Shown: positions 32,105 through 40,757, counted from the stretch's first letter. The stretch is DNA of 64,000 nucleotides from an uncultured Bacilli bacterium (GCA_934098395.1 CAKOOM010000001.1:1-64000); one strand, 5' to 3'. Notes: a model not told the origin generated them from the letters alone. Numbers and translations are program-made.

Positions 32105-33220
32105 ATGAAATTTATTATTAAGAAAAATATTTTACTTGAAAACTTATTAAATACTTCAAAAGCTATTTCAAGTAAAAATTTGATACCTATATTAACTGGT
32201 ATTAAATTTGAATTATTAGAAGAAGGGTTGTATTTATCAGCAAGTGATTCAGATATTTCTATTAGAACATTTATAGATAAAGATAAAATAACTTCAATTG
32301 AACAAACAGGAAGTGTTGTTATTAGTGGAAAATATATTGTAGAAATAATTAAAAAATTACCTGATAATGACATTATTATAGAAGTAATAGATGGATATAA
32401 TATGATTATTCAAACAACAGGTTCTGAATTTAATTTAAATGGAATAGATCCGAATGAATTTCCTAATTTAGATTTAGAAGAAACTAAGAATCCAATAGTT
32501 TTAAATCCTGTAACATTTAAGAATATTATTAATCAAACTTTTTTTGCTACTTCTTTATCTGAAACTAGACCATTATTAACTGGAATTAATTTTAAATTAA
32601 ATGGAGATACATTAGAAGTTATTGCTACCGATAGTTATAGACTAGCTAGAAAACAAATTGAATTAAAAGAAAAATATGAAAATGATTTTAATTTAGTTAT
32701 TCCAGGTAAGAATTTGTTAGAATTGGCTAGAATAGTAGATGATGATAAAGAAAATATTAGTATGCATATTTTTAATAATAAAGTATTATTTAAATATAAA
32801 AATATTATATTTTTGTCTAGATTGATTGGTGGAACTTATCCAGTTACTTCAAATATTATTCCTAAGAATTTTAATATTGATATAGAATGTGATTTTAATG
32901 ATATTTATGATATGATAGATAGAGCTTCTTTATTAACTTCTGATAAAGATAAAAATACTATTAAATTAGTATTAGAAAATAAACAATTAATTATTTCTTC
33001 TAATTCTCCAGAAATAGGAAAAGTAGAAGAAAAAATAGCTATTGATAATGCATCATCTATTTCAATATCATTTAGTTCTAAGTATATGTTAGAAGCTATA
33101 AAAAGTTTTAATTCTGAAAAAATTCATTTATTAATGAATAATGATAATTCACCTATAATAGTTAAAAGTGATAGTGAAGAATCATTAACACAGTTGGTAT
33201 TACCAATCAAGACTTATTAA
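32105..33220 (+). CDS. dnaN: DNA polymerase III beta subunit (sliding clamp)
   Basis: 371 aa, the standard clamp length, with three repeated clamp domains. 'SSKNLIPILTGIKFELLEEG' opens domain 1; 'FATSLSETRPLLTGINFKLN' opens domain 2 and leads to 'VIATDSYRLARKQ'; the C-terminus 'LTQLVLPIKTY' forms the peptide-binding pocket rim. The ATG follows AAGAAGGAAAA. The ring tethers the replicase to DNA. It has its own terminator 3' (33219-33243). Confidence 0.97.
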   Translation: MKFIIKKNILLENLLNTSKAISSKNLIPILTGIKFELLEEGLYLSASDSDISIRTFIDKDKITSIEQTGSVVISGKYIVEIIKKLPDNDIIIEVIDGYNMIIQTTGSEFNLNGIDPNEFPNLDLEETKNPIVLNPVTFKNIINQTFFATSLSETRPLLTGINFKLNGDTLEVIATDSYRLARKQIELKEKYENDFNLVIPGKNLLELARIVDDDKENISMHIFNNKVLFKYKNIIFLSRLIGGTYPVTSNIIPKNFNIDIECDFNDIYDMIDRASLLTSDKDKNTIKLVLENKQLIISSNSPEIGKVEEKIAIDNASSISISFSSKYMLEAIKSFNSEKIHLLMNNDNSPIIVKSDSEESLTQLVLPIKTY

Positions 33221-33243
33221 GAGTAAAATATACTCTTTTTTTA
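33219..33243 (+). terminator. Intrinsic terminator of dnaN
   Basis: AAGAGTA/TACTCTT stem with AAATA loop and a T-run, overlapping the dnaN stop codon. Confidence 0.8.
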
Positions 33244-33313
33244 TTTGTTCGACAAAAAACGACAGATTTCGACATAAAAGTATGTTTTAATATATCACCC
33301 GAAGGGGGTAATT

Positions 33314-33763
33314 ATGTACGAAATTGATTTATCAACATTAATGTTGATAGGAATTAATGATGAATCAACAAGAGTTGTTACTAATGAAAATGATTTTGTT
33401 ATTAAAACTGATAGCAAGTCAATAATTAATAATTCATGTAAATTCTTTGGTAGTAATATGTCTGATAGATTAAAGATGACTAGTAGACTTATTAATATTA
33501 AGGTTAAAGCGCCAATTATTGTTGAAGAGAGTAGAAACATTATTTTCTTTCCACTTAAATCTACTAGAGAAAAAAATAATATTTGGATTTCATTTAATAA
33601 TTTAGAAAAATATGAACAGAAAAAAGATGAAACTATATTTTATTTTAAATGTGGCAAAGTAATTAATATTAAGTTTTCTTATTATATAATTGATAATCAA
33701 GTTACAAGAACTTTAATGTTGGATTATGAACTATTAAAAAGAAGAAAAATGCTTGAAAAATAA
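33314..33763 (+). CDS. comK: ComK-family transcription factor
   Basis: 149 aa. Side-by-side comparison with Bacillus ComK shows the same order of blocks: 'DSKSIINNSCKFFGSNMSDR' (cf. DIIDDSCRYFGSSYEGR), 'LINIKVKAPIIVEESRNIIF' (cf. GITHKAPICIDPSNSIYFF), 'NNIWISFNNLEKYE' (cf. DCIWISHSHVKSYE) and 'NQVTRTLMLDYE' near the end. ComK binds A/T boxes and activates competence genes. The protein is shorter than Bacillus ComK (192 aa), lacking part of the C-terminal tail that MecA targets. It stands between dnaN and recF, where Bacillus has yaaA. A small hairpin may mask its ribosome site. Confidence 0.8.
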   Translation: MYEIDLSTLMLIGINDESTRVVTNENDFVIKTDSKSIINNSCKFFGSNMSDRLKMTSRLINIKVKAPIIVEESRNIIFFPLKSTREKNNIWISFNNLEKYEQKKDETIFYFKCGKVINIKFSYYIIDNQVTRTLMLDYELLKRRKMLEK

Positions 33764-33778
33764 GCATTTTTTCTTTTA
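33746..33778 (+). terminator. Intrinsic terminator of the comK-like gene
   Basis: AAAATGCTT/AAGCATTTT 9-bp stem with loop GAAAAAT and tail TTCTTTTATT. The stem spans the last codons and the stop. Confidence 0.8.
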
Positions 33779-33793
33779 TTATCAGTAAAAATA

Positions 33794-33802
33794 TGATATA
33801 AT
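33794..33802 (+). promoter_or_regulatory. Extended -10 promoter of recF-gyrB-gyrA
   Basis: TGATATAAT, 54 bases upstream of the recF ATG and directly after the comK terminator; no clear -35. Confidence 0.5.
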
Positions 33803-33856
33803 TAATATGGATAATTAATAAATAATGTATTATTATGTAAAGGAATTGAGTACGCA

Positions 33857-34984
33857 ATGAGAATTGAACAATTAGAATTAATGAACTTTAGAAATTATAG
33901 TAAATTAAATATTAAATTTAATGATAAATTAAATATTATAATTGGTAATAATGCTCAAGGAAAGACTAATATACTAGAAGCTATTTATTATTTGTCAATT
34001 AGTAAATCATTTTTATCAATAAATGATAAAAATGTTATTAAACACAATGAAATGCATTCATTTATTAAAGGAAAGATTAATTATTTACACAAATTAGAAA
34101 ACTTAAAAATTTCAATTACTTCTAATAATAAAAAATTAGAAGTAAATAAAGTCGAGATAAAAAAGCATTGTGATTTTATAGGAAAATTAAAAGTTATTAT
34201 TTATTATCCAGATAGTCTTAGAATTATAAAAGATGGTCCTAGTAATCGTAGAAGGTTTTTAAATATTGAAATTAGTCAATTATATTTAAAATATATTAAA
34301 TTATTAAATGAATTTAATATTGTTTTAAAGCAGAGAAATGAATATTTAAAAGTAATGAAGAGTGGAAATATAAATGTTGACTATTATAATATAATTACTG
34401 ATAAGTTTATTAAGCTATCTGTTGATATTTATAGATATAGAAAAGATTTTATTGATAATGTAAATAAATATATAGGAGATATATTTATTTATATTTCAGG
34501 AACTCCTGGTCTTAAACTTTTTTATGATACACAAATTGATGTAAGTGTAGATAGTAATATAAAAGTTAATTTATATGAAAAGATAAAAAGTAATTACGAC
34601 AGAGAAATTATTTATGGTACAAGTTTAATTGGTCCTCATAGAGATGATTTTAGTTTTAAGACTGAGAATATAGATTTGTTGTTATATGGATCTCAAGGTC
34701 AACAGAAAATGGCTGTATTAGCATTAAAATTAGCTGAAATAGATGTATTTATGGATATTTGTTCTGAATATCCAGTATTACTTTTAGATGATTTATTTAG
34801 CGAGTTAGATGTTGATAAGAGAAATAAGGTTATTAGTTATTTAAATCGAGACATTCAGACAATAGTAACTACGACAGATATAGATAATATAAATGATAAA
34901 ATTATTAATGAAGCTTATGTTTTTAAGATAAACAATGGTGAAGTTATGACTGATAATTATAAAACTATAGAGAAAGGTACGTGA
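33857..34984 (+). CDS. recF: DNA replication and repair protein RecF
   Basis: 375 aa SMC-like ABC ATPase. Walker A 'IIGNNAQGKTNILEAIYYLS' at residues about 31-50, signature region 'YGSQGQQKMAVLALKLAEID' and Walker B 'PVLLLDDLFSELD'. RecF with RecO and RecR loads RecA at gaps; recR is in the same window. Its TGA stop overlaps the region just ahead of gyrB (start 5 bases later), so the two are translationally close. Confidence 0.97.
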   Translation: MRIEQLELMNFRNYSKLNIKFNDKLNIIIGNNAQGKTNILEAIYYLSISKSFLSINDKNVIKHNEMHSFIKGKINYLHKLENLKISITSNNKKLEVNKVEIKKHCDFIGKLKVIIYYPDSLRIIKDGPSNRRRFLNIEISQLYLKYIKLLNEFNIVLKQRNEYLKVMKSGNINVDYYNIITDKFIKLSVDIYRYRKDFIDNVNKYIGDIFIYISGTPGLKLFYDTQIDVSVDSNIKVNLYEKIKSNYDREIIYGTSLIGPHRDDFSFKTENIDLLLYGSQGQQKMAVLALKLAEIDVFMDICSEYPVLLLDDLFSELDVDKRNKVISYLNRDIQTIVTTTDIDNINDKIINEAYVFKINNGEVMTDNYKTIEKGT

Positions 34985-34989
34985 TAATT

Positions 34990-36915
34990 ATGAACGAAAA
35001 TGAACATTATAATGCTTCGGATATTCAAGTGTTAGAAGGACTTGAAGCTGTAAGAAAAAGACCTGGTATGTACATAGGTACAACAGATGTGAAAGGATTA
35101 CATCATTTAGTATGGGAGATAGTAGATAATGCTATAGATGAAGCATTAGCTGGATACTGTAATAATATTGAAGTAATTATTAATAAAGATAATTCGATAA
35201 CTGTACGTGATGATGGTCGTGGTATACCTGTTGATATACACCCTAAAACAAAAAAATCAACAGTTGAAACGGTATATACTGTTCTTCATGCTGGTGGAAA
35301 ATTTGGTGGTGGCGGATATAAAGTATCTGGTGGATTACACGGTGTAGGTGCTTCAGTTGTTAATGCTTTAAGTAAGTGGGTTGAAGTTAAAGTATATAAA
35401 AATGGGGAAGTGTATTTTATTCGTTTTGAAAATGGTGGACATACTGTTGAACCATTAAAAGTAATTGATAAATGTAATCCAGCGAGAACTGGAACAACTG
35501 TTACTTTTAAACCTGATCCTGATATTTTTGATAGTGATATATATGATTATGAAACTTTGAAAGTTAGAATTAGAGAATTAGCTTTTTTAAATAAAGGATT
35601 ATCTATTACTTTGAGAGATGATCGTGATGAAGAGGATACAACTGGTGATAAATTCTTGTATGAAGGTGGAATTAGTGAGTATGTTAGATTTATTAATCAA
35701 GGAAAAACACCTATACATGATAAGATAATTCATTTATCTGGAGAAGATTCTGGAGTATTCTTTGAAGTAGCAATGCAATATAATTCTAGTTATAGTGATA
35801 ATATTTATTCATTTGTTAATAACATTAATACGCATGATGGTGGTACACATGAAGAAGGTGTTAGAAGAGCTTTAACAAGAGTTATTAATAATTATGCTAG
35901 AAAAAATGGTATTTTAAAGGATAAAGATGATTCGTTAACTGGTGATGATACTAAGGAAGGTCTTACAATGATTATTTCTTGTAAACATCCTAATCCGCAA
36001 TTTGAAGGTCAAACTAAAGGAAGACTTGGAAATTCTGAAGTAAGAAAATTGGCTGATAATGTATTTTCTCAAGGATTTGAAAGATTTTTACTAGAAAATC
36101 CTGAAGAGGCAAAAACTATTGTTAATAAAGCTTTGCTTGCATGTAGAGCTAGAAATGCGGCAAGAAGAGCTAGGGAAATTACAAGAAAAACCGATTTGGC
36201 TACTACTAACTTTTTTGGTAAATTATCTGACTGTAAAAGCAAAGATCCTAAGATATCAGAAATATTTATAGTCGAGGGAGATTCAGCAGGTGGTTCTGCT
36301 AAAAAAGGTAGAGATTCTATGACACAAGCAATACTTCCATTAAGAGGTAAAATATTGAATGTAGAAAAGGCTAGGTTAGATAAAGCTTTATCTAATGAAG
36401 AAATAAGAACTATTATTACTGCTTTTGGTACTGGTATTGGTGAAGATTTTGATTTAGATAAATTGCGATATGACAAAATTATTATAATGACCGATGCCGA
36501 TGTTGATGGTTCTCATATAAGAGTATTATTATTAACGTTATTCTACAGATTTTTTAAACCTATAGTAGAAGCTGGGCATGTATATGCCGCACAACCTCCA
36601 TTATTTAGAATAATGCATGGTAAAACACGAAAATATGTTCTTGATGAAAAGGAAAAAGAGGAATATTTAGCGTCATTACCTGAAAATGTTCGTAATAGAG
36701 CAGAAATTGCTCGTATGAAAGGTCTTGGTGAGATGGATGCTGAAGAATTAAATGAAACTACTATGGATATTGAAAAACGTATATTACGTAAGATAACTGT
36801 TGATGATTGTGTAGCTGCAGATCAAATTTTTGTAAAATTGATGGGCGATGAGGTTGAACCACGTAGAAGTTTTATTGAGGAAAATGCTCGTTTTGTTAAA
36901 AATCTTGATATCTAG
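34990..36915 (+). CDS. gyrB: DNA gyrase subunit B
   Basis: 641 aa from the ATG at 34990; a GTG at 34981 overlaps the recF stop. GHKL ATPase motifs: 'WEIVDNAIDEALAG', 'RDDGRGIPVDIHPKTKKS', 'GLHGVGASVVNALS'. TOPRIM domain: 'EIFIVEGDSAGGSAKKGRD' and 'MTDADVDGSHIR'. The C-terminus 'GDEVEPRRSFIEENA' is gyrase-typical (not ParE). With GyrA it introduces negative supercoils near the origin. Confidence 0.98.
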   Translation: MNENEHYNASDIQVLEGLEAVRKRPGMYIGTTDVKGLHHLVWEIVDNAIDEALAGYCNNIEVIINKDNSITVRDDGRGIPVDIHPKTKKSTVETVYTVLHAGGKFGGGGYKVSGGLHGVGASVVNALSKWVEVKVYKNGEVYFIRFENGGHTVEPLKVIDKCNPARTGTTVTFKPDPDIFDSDIYDYETLKVRIRELAFLNKGLSITLRDDRDEEDTTGDKFLYEGGISEYVRFINQGKTPIHDKIIHLSGEDSGVFFEVAMQYNSSYSDNIYSFVNNINTHDGGTHEEGVRRALTRVINNYARKNGILKDKDDSLTGDDTKEGLTMIISCKHPNPQFEGQTKGRLGNSEVRKLADNVFSQGFERFLLENPEEAKTIVNKALLACRARNAARRAREITRKTDLATTNFFGKLSDCKSKDPKISEIFIVEGDSAGGSAKKGRDSMTQAILPLRGKILNVEKARLDKALSNEEIRTIITAFGTGIGEDFDLDKLRYDKIIIMTDADVDGSHIRVLLLTLFYRFFKPIVEAGHVYAAQPPLFRIMHGKTRKYVLDEKEKEEYLASLPENVRNRAEIARMKGLGEMDAEELNETTMDIEKRILRKITVDDCVAADQIFVKLMGDEVEPRRSFIEENARFVKNLDI

Positions 36916-36926
36916 GAGGTAAAATA

Positions 36927-39464
36927 ATGGATGAAGAAAGAAAAAATGATGATATTAATGTAGAAAATAATGAAGAGACTGTTGATAAGTATAGTGGCAC
37001 TTTTCATGAAAGAGATAGTTTAGCTATTAATGATATAGTGTCTGAAGTAAAGGATTCTTTTCTTGATTATTCAATGAGTGTTATTACTTCACGTGCGATT
37101 CCTGATTTGAGAGATGGTTTAAAACCTGTTCATAGACGTATTTTATGGTCTATGTATCAAGAAGGAAATACACCTGACAAACCTCATAAAAAATCAGCAA
37201 CAACTGTTGGATATGTTATGGGACATTATCATCCACATGGTGATAGTTCTATATATGAAGCTATGGTTCGTTTAGCACAAGATTTTAATCAAAGGTATAT
37301 GCTTGTTGATGGACATGGTAATTTTGGTAATATAGAGGGTGATGGAGCTGCAGCTTATCGTTACACTGAAGCGAGATTATCTAAAATATCACTTGAATTA
37401 CTTAGAGATATTAATAAAGATACTGTTGATATGGATTTAAACTTTGATGAAACTTCTGAAGAGCCTAGGGTATTACCTAGTAGATTTCCCAATGTTTTAG
37501 TAAATGGATCTATGGGTATTGCTGTTGGTATGGCTACAAATATTCCTCCACATAATTTAGGTGAAGTAATAGATGGTTGTATTGCTTATATTGATAATCC
37601 TGATATAGATACATTGGGGTTAATGGAGTATATTAAAGGACCAGATTTTCCTACAGGTGGTATTATACTCGGAAATTCTGGTATAAGAAAGGCATATGAA
37701 ACAGGACGTGGTTCGATTACTATTCGTAGTAGAGCGGAAATTCAAGAACATAATAATCACAATACTATTGTAATTACTGAGGTACCTTATGGTACGAATA
37801 CTATGGATTTAAAAAATAAGGTAGCAGAATTAGTTCGTGACAAAGTAATTGATGGTATTTCCGATTATCACACTGATTTAAAAGATGGTGTTAAAATAAC
37901 TATTACATTAAAGAGAGATGCAAATCCTCAAGTTATTTTAAATAATTTATATAAGCATACTAATTTTCAAATTCAATATGGAATTATCTTTTTGATGATA
38001 GACGGTATGACTCCTCGAACTTTAGGTTTGAAAGATATTATTTCTAAGTATATTGATTATCAAAAAGAAGTAATTATTCGTAGAACTAAGTTTGATTTAG
38101 CAAAGGCTGAAAAAAGGGTTCACATTTTAGAAGGTTATAAAATAGCTCAGGATAATATTGATGAAGTTATTAAAATTATTAAAACTGCTAAGAGTGATGT
38201 TGAGGCTAAAGAGAACTTAATTAAGAGATTTAATTTATCAGAAGTTCAATCTGATGCAATACTTGAGTTAAAATTACGTCGTTTAACTGGACTTGAAAGA
38301 GAAAAAATTGAAGCAGAATTGAAGGATTTGTTGATAGCTATTGATGAATATAAATCTATTCTTGCTTCAGAACAAAAAGTTCTTGATATTATTAAAAAAG
38401 AAATGCTTGAAATTAAATCTAAATATGGTGATGAAAGAAGAACTCATATTGATATGACTGCAATTGATTATATTGATGATGAAAAGTTAATTCCTGAAGA
38501 AAAAATAGTAATTACTTTAACTAAAAAAGGATATATTAAGAGATTACCTGTTGATACATATAAAACGCAACATCGTGGAGGTGTTGGTATAAAAGGAATG
38601 TCTATTAATGAAGAAGATTTTGTAGAACAAATGATAAATTGTTCAACGCATGATTATGTATTATTCTTTACTAATAAAGGTAAAGTTTATAGAGTTAAAG
38701 GATACGAAATTCCTGAATATAGTAGACAATCTAAGGGATTACCTATTATTAATTTACTTAATATGGAATCTGGAGAAGTTGTTACTTCATTATTAAATGG
38801 TTCAAGAAGTGATGAACGTAAATATTTAATTTTTGCTACGAAGAGTGGTTTAATTAAGAGAACTGAAATATCTGAATTTTATAATATTAGATCTAATGGT
38901 AAGAAGTTTATTACTTTAAAAGATAATGATGAGCTTATTTCTGTTAAGAGTACTGATGGTAATTGTGATGTTTTAATGGCCGCTTCTAATGGTAGAATGG
39001 TTAGATTTAGTGAAAATTTAATTAGAGTTATGGGTAGAAATGCCGCTGGTGTTAGAGGAATTACTTTGGATGGTAGTGTACTTGTTGGTATGGAAGTATC
39101 TTTTGATAATGAAGATGTATTAGTTGTTACTGAAAATGGTTATGGTAAGAAAACTTCAATAAGCGAATATAGAGTTACTAATCGTGGCGGTAAAGGTGTT
39201 AAAACTTTGAATATTACTGATAAAAATGGTATTATTACGGCATTTAAGATAGTAGATAATACTAAAGATTTAATTATTATTACAAATGAAGGTATTATAA
39301 TTAGATTAGCTGTTGATAAAATATCTGAAATGAGCAGAGTAACTCAAGGTGTTAAATTAATTAATTTACGTGAAAATCAAAAAGTTAGTTCGATATCTAT
39401 TGTTGATACAGAGGAAGAAGTAACTGAAACTAATGAAATGTTAGATGATAATATAGAAAAATAG
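36927..39464 (+). CDS. gyrA: DNA gyrase subunit A
   Basis: 845 aa. Catalytic Tyr in 'GAAAYRYTEARLSKIS' (about residue 147), quinolone-determining region 'YHPHGDSSIYEAMVRLAQ' with Ser at the usual positions. The C-terminal beta-pinwheel shows the repeats and the gyrase box 'QHRGGVGIKGM', which distinguishes gyrase from topoisomerase IV. The tail is acidic. Starts 11 bases after gyrB behind AGGAGGT. Confidence 0.98.
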   Translation: MDEERKNDDINVENNEETVDKYSGTFHERDSLAINDIVSEVKDSFLDYSMSVITSRAIPDLRDGLKPVHRRILWSMYQEGNTPDKPHKKSATTVGYVMGHYHPHGDSSIYEAMVRLAQDFNQRYMLVDGHGNFGNIEGDGAAAYRYTEARLSKISLELLRDINKDTVDMDLNFDETSEEPRVLPSRFPNVLVNGSMGIAVGMATNIPPHNLGEVIDGCIAYIDNPDIDTLGLMEYIKGPDFPTGGIILGNSGIRKAYETGRGSITIRSRAEIQEHNNHNTIVITEVPYGTNTMDLKNKVAELVRDKVIDGISDYHTDLKDGVKITITLKRDANPQVILNNLYKHTNFQIQYGIIFLMIDGMTPRTLGLKDIISKYIDYQKEVIIRRTKFDLAKAEKRVHILEGYKIAQDNIDEVIKIIKTAKSDVEAKENLIKRFNLSEVQSDAILELKLRRLTGLEREKIEAELKDLLIAIDEYKSILASEQKVLDIIKKEMLEIKSKYGDERRTHIDMTAIDYIDDEKLIPEEKIVITLTKKGYIKRLPVDTYKTQHRGGVGIKGMSINEEDFVEQMINCSTHDYVLFFTNKGKVYRVKGYEIPEYSRQSKGLPIINLLNMESGEVVTSLLNGSRSDERKYLIFATKSGLIKRTEISEFYNIRSNGKKFITLKDNDELISVKSTDGNCDVLMAASNGRMVRFSENLIRVMGRNAAGVRGITLDGSVLVGMEVSFDNEDVLVVTENGYGKKTSISEYRVTNRGGKGVKTLNITDKNGIITAFKIVDNTKDLIIITNEGIIIRLAVDKISEMSRVTQGVKLINLRENQKVSSISIVDTEEEVTETNEMLDDNIEK

Positions 39465-39485
39465 GATATAATTCCTATTTTTTTA
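39460..39485 (+). terminator. Intrinsic terminator of gyrA
   Basis: AATAGGA/TCCTATT stem with a 6-base loop and a T-run; overlaps the stop codon. Confidence 0.75.
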
Positions 39486-39530
39486 TTATTTAAAATTTTA
39501 CCTGTTGATAGAGCATAATTTTTATTATTA

Positions 39531-39568
39531 AAATATTTCCTGGGAAATAAATTATTTGGGAAATATTT
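39531..39568. promoter_or_regulatory. Noc-binding-site-like palindrome inside a stem-loop
   Basis: 39535-39548 reads ATTTCCTGGGAAAT, 13 of 14 identical to the Bacillus Noc site ATTTCCCGGGAAAT. The surrounding AAATATTTCC (39531-39540) also pairs with GGAAATATTT (39559-39568). Either a protein site or a second transcription stop after gyrA is possible. Confidence 0.45.
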
Positions 39569-39682
39569 TTATTTACTTGTTGATACAATTATTTTTAAAT
39601 ATAAAAATTGCATATTTAAAATTACAGTTTTTTAAATTCTGCATTATTTTATGTTGATAATTATTTGATTGTTGTATATTAA

Positions 39683-39698
39683 TGTTTCACATGGAACA
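39683..39698. promoter_or_regulatory. parS: parS site 1
   Basis: TGTTTCACATGGAACA, at the centre of a 38-bp inverted repeat (arms TTGTATATTAATGTT, 39672-39686 and 39695-39709). Two inner positions differ from the perfect sites. Confidence 0.85.
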
Positions 39699-39802
39699 TT
39701 AATATACAATATTATTATATTTAGTAAATATGGATATTATTTAATTATTTTATTACATATTTTATGTTTTGTTTTTATTTATAAATAATAAATTTAAAAT
39801 AA

Positions 39803-39818
39803 AGTTCCACGTGGAACA
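39803..39818. promoter_or_regulatory. parS: parS site 2
   Basis: AGTTCCACGTGGAACA; the perfect 14-bp core GTTCCACGTGGAAC is at 39804-39817. Confidence 0.85.
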
Positions 39819-39919
39819 TTAAAATTATTGAACACAAAAACATATTAAATAACTTTATCAATACTATTAAAAACTTTAAAAATATTTTATATACAACTAT
39901 AATAAAATTTAATCGCCAA

Positions 39920-39935
39920 TGTTCCACGTGGAACA
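39920..39935. promoter_or_regulatory. parS: parS site 3
   Basis: TGTTCCACGTGGAACA, perfect 16-bp palindrome extending to 22 bp (39917-39938). Confidence 0.9.
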
Positions 39936-39960
39936 TTGACGACTCTCTTATTAAAAAAAG

Positions 39961-39989
39961 TTGCATCTTATATATTTTTATAATATAAT
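39961..39989 (+). promoter_or_regulatory. Promoter of the SRP RNA gene
   Basis: TTGCAT (39961-39966), 17 bases, TATAAT (39984-39989), with the RNA starting 7 bases later. Confidence 0.8.
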
Positions 39990-39995
39990 TTTATT

Positions 39996-40073
39996 GCGCA
40001 ACAATAATGTAGGAATCAAGTCAGGATCGGAAGATAGCAGCTTTAACTATTAATTATTGTGTGCGCTTTTTTT
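39996..40073 (+). ncRNA. ffs: Signal recognition particle RNA (compact 4.5S-like form)
   Basis: GCGCA-ACAATAAT (39996 on) pairs with ATTATTGT-GTGCGC (to 40066), closing a single rod. The apical domain has the Ffh-binding signature: GTCAGG, stem ATC-GGAA-GAT with a GNRA tetraloop, then AGCAGC. Seven T follow, so the closing helix also acts as terminator. It is about 71-78 nt, lacking the Alu domain of Bacillus scRNA. The location before tadA-dnaX matches Bacillus scr. Confidence 0.88.
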
Positions 40074-40161
40074 ATGCTTGTTTTTAACATAAAAAAGATT
40101 ATGTGTATATAACATTTTGATTTATAAACATTTTATTATTTTCTTTTATATTTAAAAATAA

Positions 40162-40177
40162 AGTTCCACGTGGAACA
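40162..40177. promoter_or_regulatory. parS: parS site 4
   Basis: AGTTCCACGTGGAACA, perfect 14-bp core at 40163-40176. Confidence 0.85.
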
Positions 40178-40295
40178 TAAAAAATAATATAAAATAAATT
40201 TTAATTGATATCATTAATAATAAATATATATTTAATATATTATTTATGTTTTATTATTATAAAATAATTTAATATATGTGGCTATTATAATACAA

Positions 40296-40311
40296 TGTTC
40301 CACGTGGAACA
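40296..40311. promoter_or_regulatory. parS: parS site 5
   Basis: TGTTCCACGTGGAACA inside a perfect 28-bp palindrome (40290-40317), the longest symmetrical site in the cluster. Confidence 0.9.
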
Positions 40312-40479
40312 TTGTATAAAGTAATGTTTAATTATTTTAAAATATTATTTGTAGTCAAAATTAATAATAAAAAAGGTTAGTATACACTTCATCAAATTTA
40401 AATTATCAAATTGTATTAACTTCAAAATATAGAAGAAAAGTTTTTTATAAAATTATAAGGTTAGGAATTGGTTCAATAT

Positions 40480-40488
40480 TGATATAAT
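40480..40488 (+). promoter_or_regulatory. Orphan extended -10 element
   Basis: TGATATAAT with no gene for 290 bases. An ATTTTATT-AGC-AATAAAAT hairpin and T-rich tail lie near 40590. It may drive a small RNA or be chance in AT-rich DNA. Confidence 0.3.
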
Positions 40489-40639
40489 TGTGCAAATAAA
40501 AATGAATAGTTATAATTAAAAAATAAGTTTGTTTTAATTACATATATATGTTGATAGAAAAATTACTAACTAAGTTGATGAAATTTTATTAGCAATAAAA
40601 TATTTATTATGTTTTATGTTATTTAAATACAAATAGTAA

Positions 40640-40655
40640 TGTTCCACGTGGAACA
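40640..40655. promoter_or_regulatory. parS: parS site 6
   Basis: TGTTCCACGTGGAACA, symmetrical over 20 bp (40638-40657), the site nearest tadA. Confidence 0.9.
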
Positions 40656-40748
40656 TTGGGTGGTTTTTTAACAGTAATTAAAAAATTGTTATAAATAATA
40701 TAAAGATTTAAAAAAAATGTTTTTTTACTTTTTTAGTTTTAAGATTAT

Positions 40749-40757
40749 TGATATAAT
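40749..40757 (+). promoter_or_regulatory. Extended -10 promoter of tadA
   Basis: TGATATAAT 23 bases upstream of the tadA ATG, followed by AGGTGG. Confidence 0.5.

Noticed and set aside
34970..34990. UGA read as tryptophan (Mollicutes code)
   Set aside because: TGA ends recF and pth at the proper lengths, and Trp residues in conserved motifs are TGG.
39775..39966. 63-residue minus-strand reading frame in the parS region
   Set aside because: Its 'MFHVEH' pieces are parS palindromes read as codons (sites 2 and 3); no ribosome site, and the rest is AT-rich filler.
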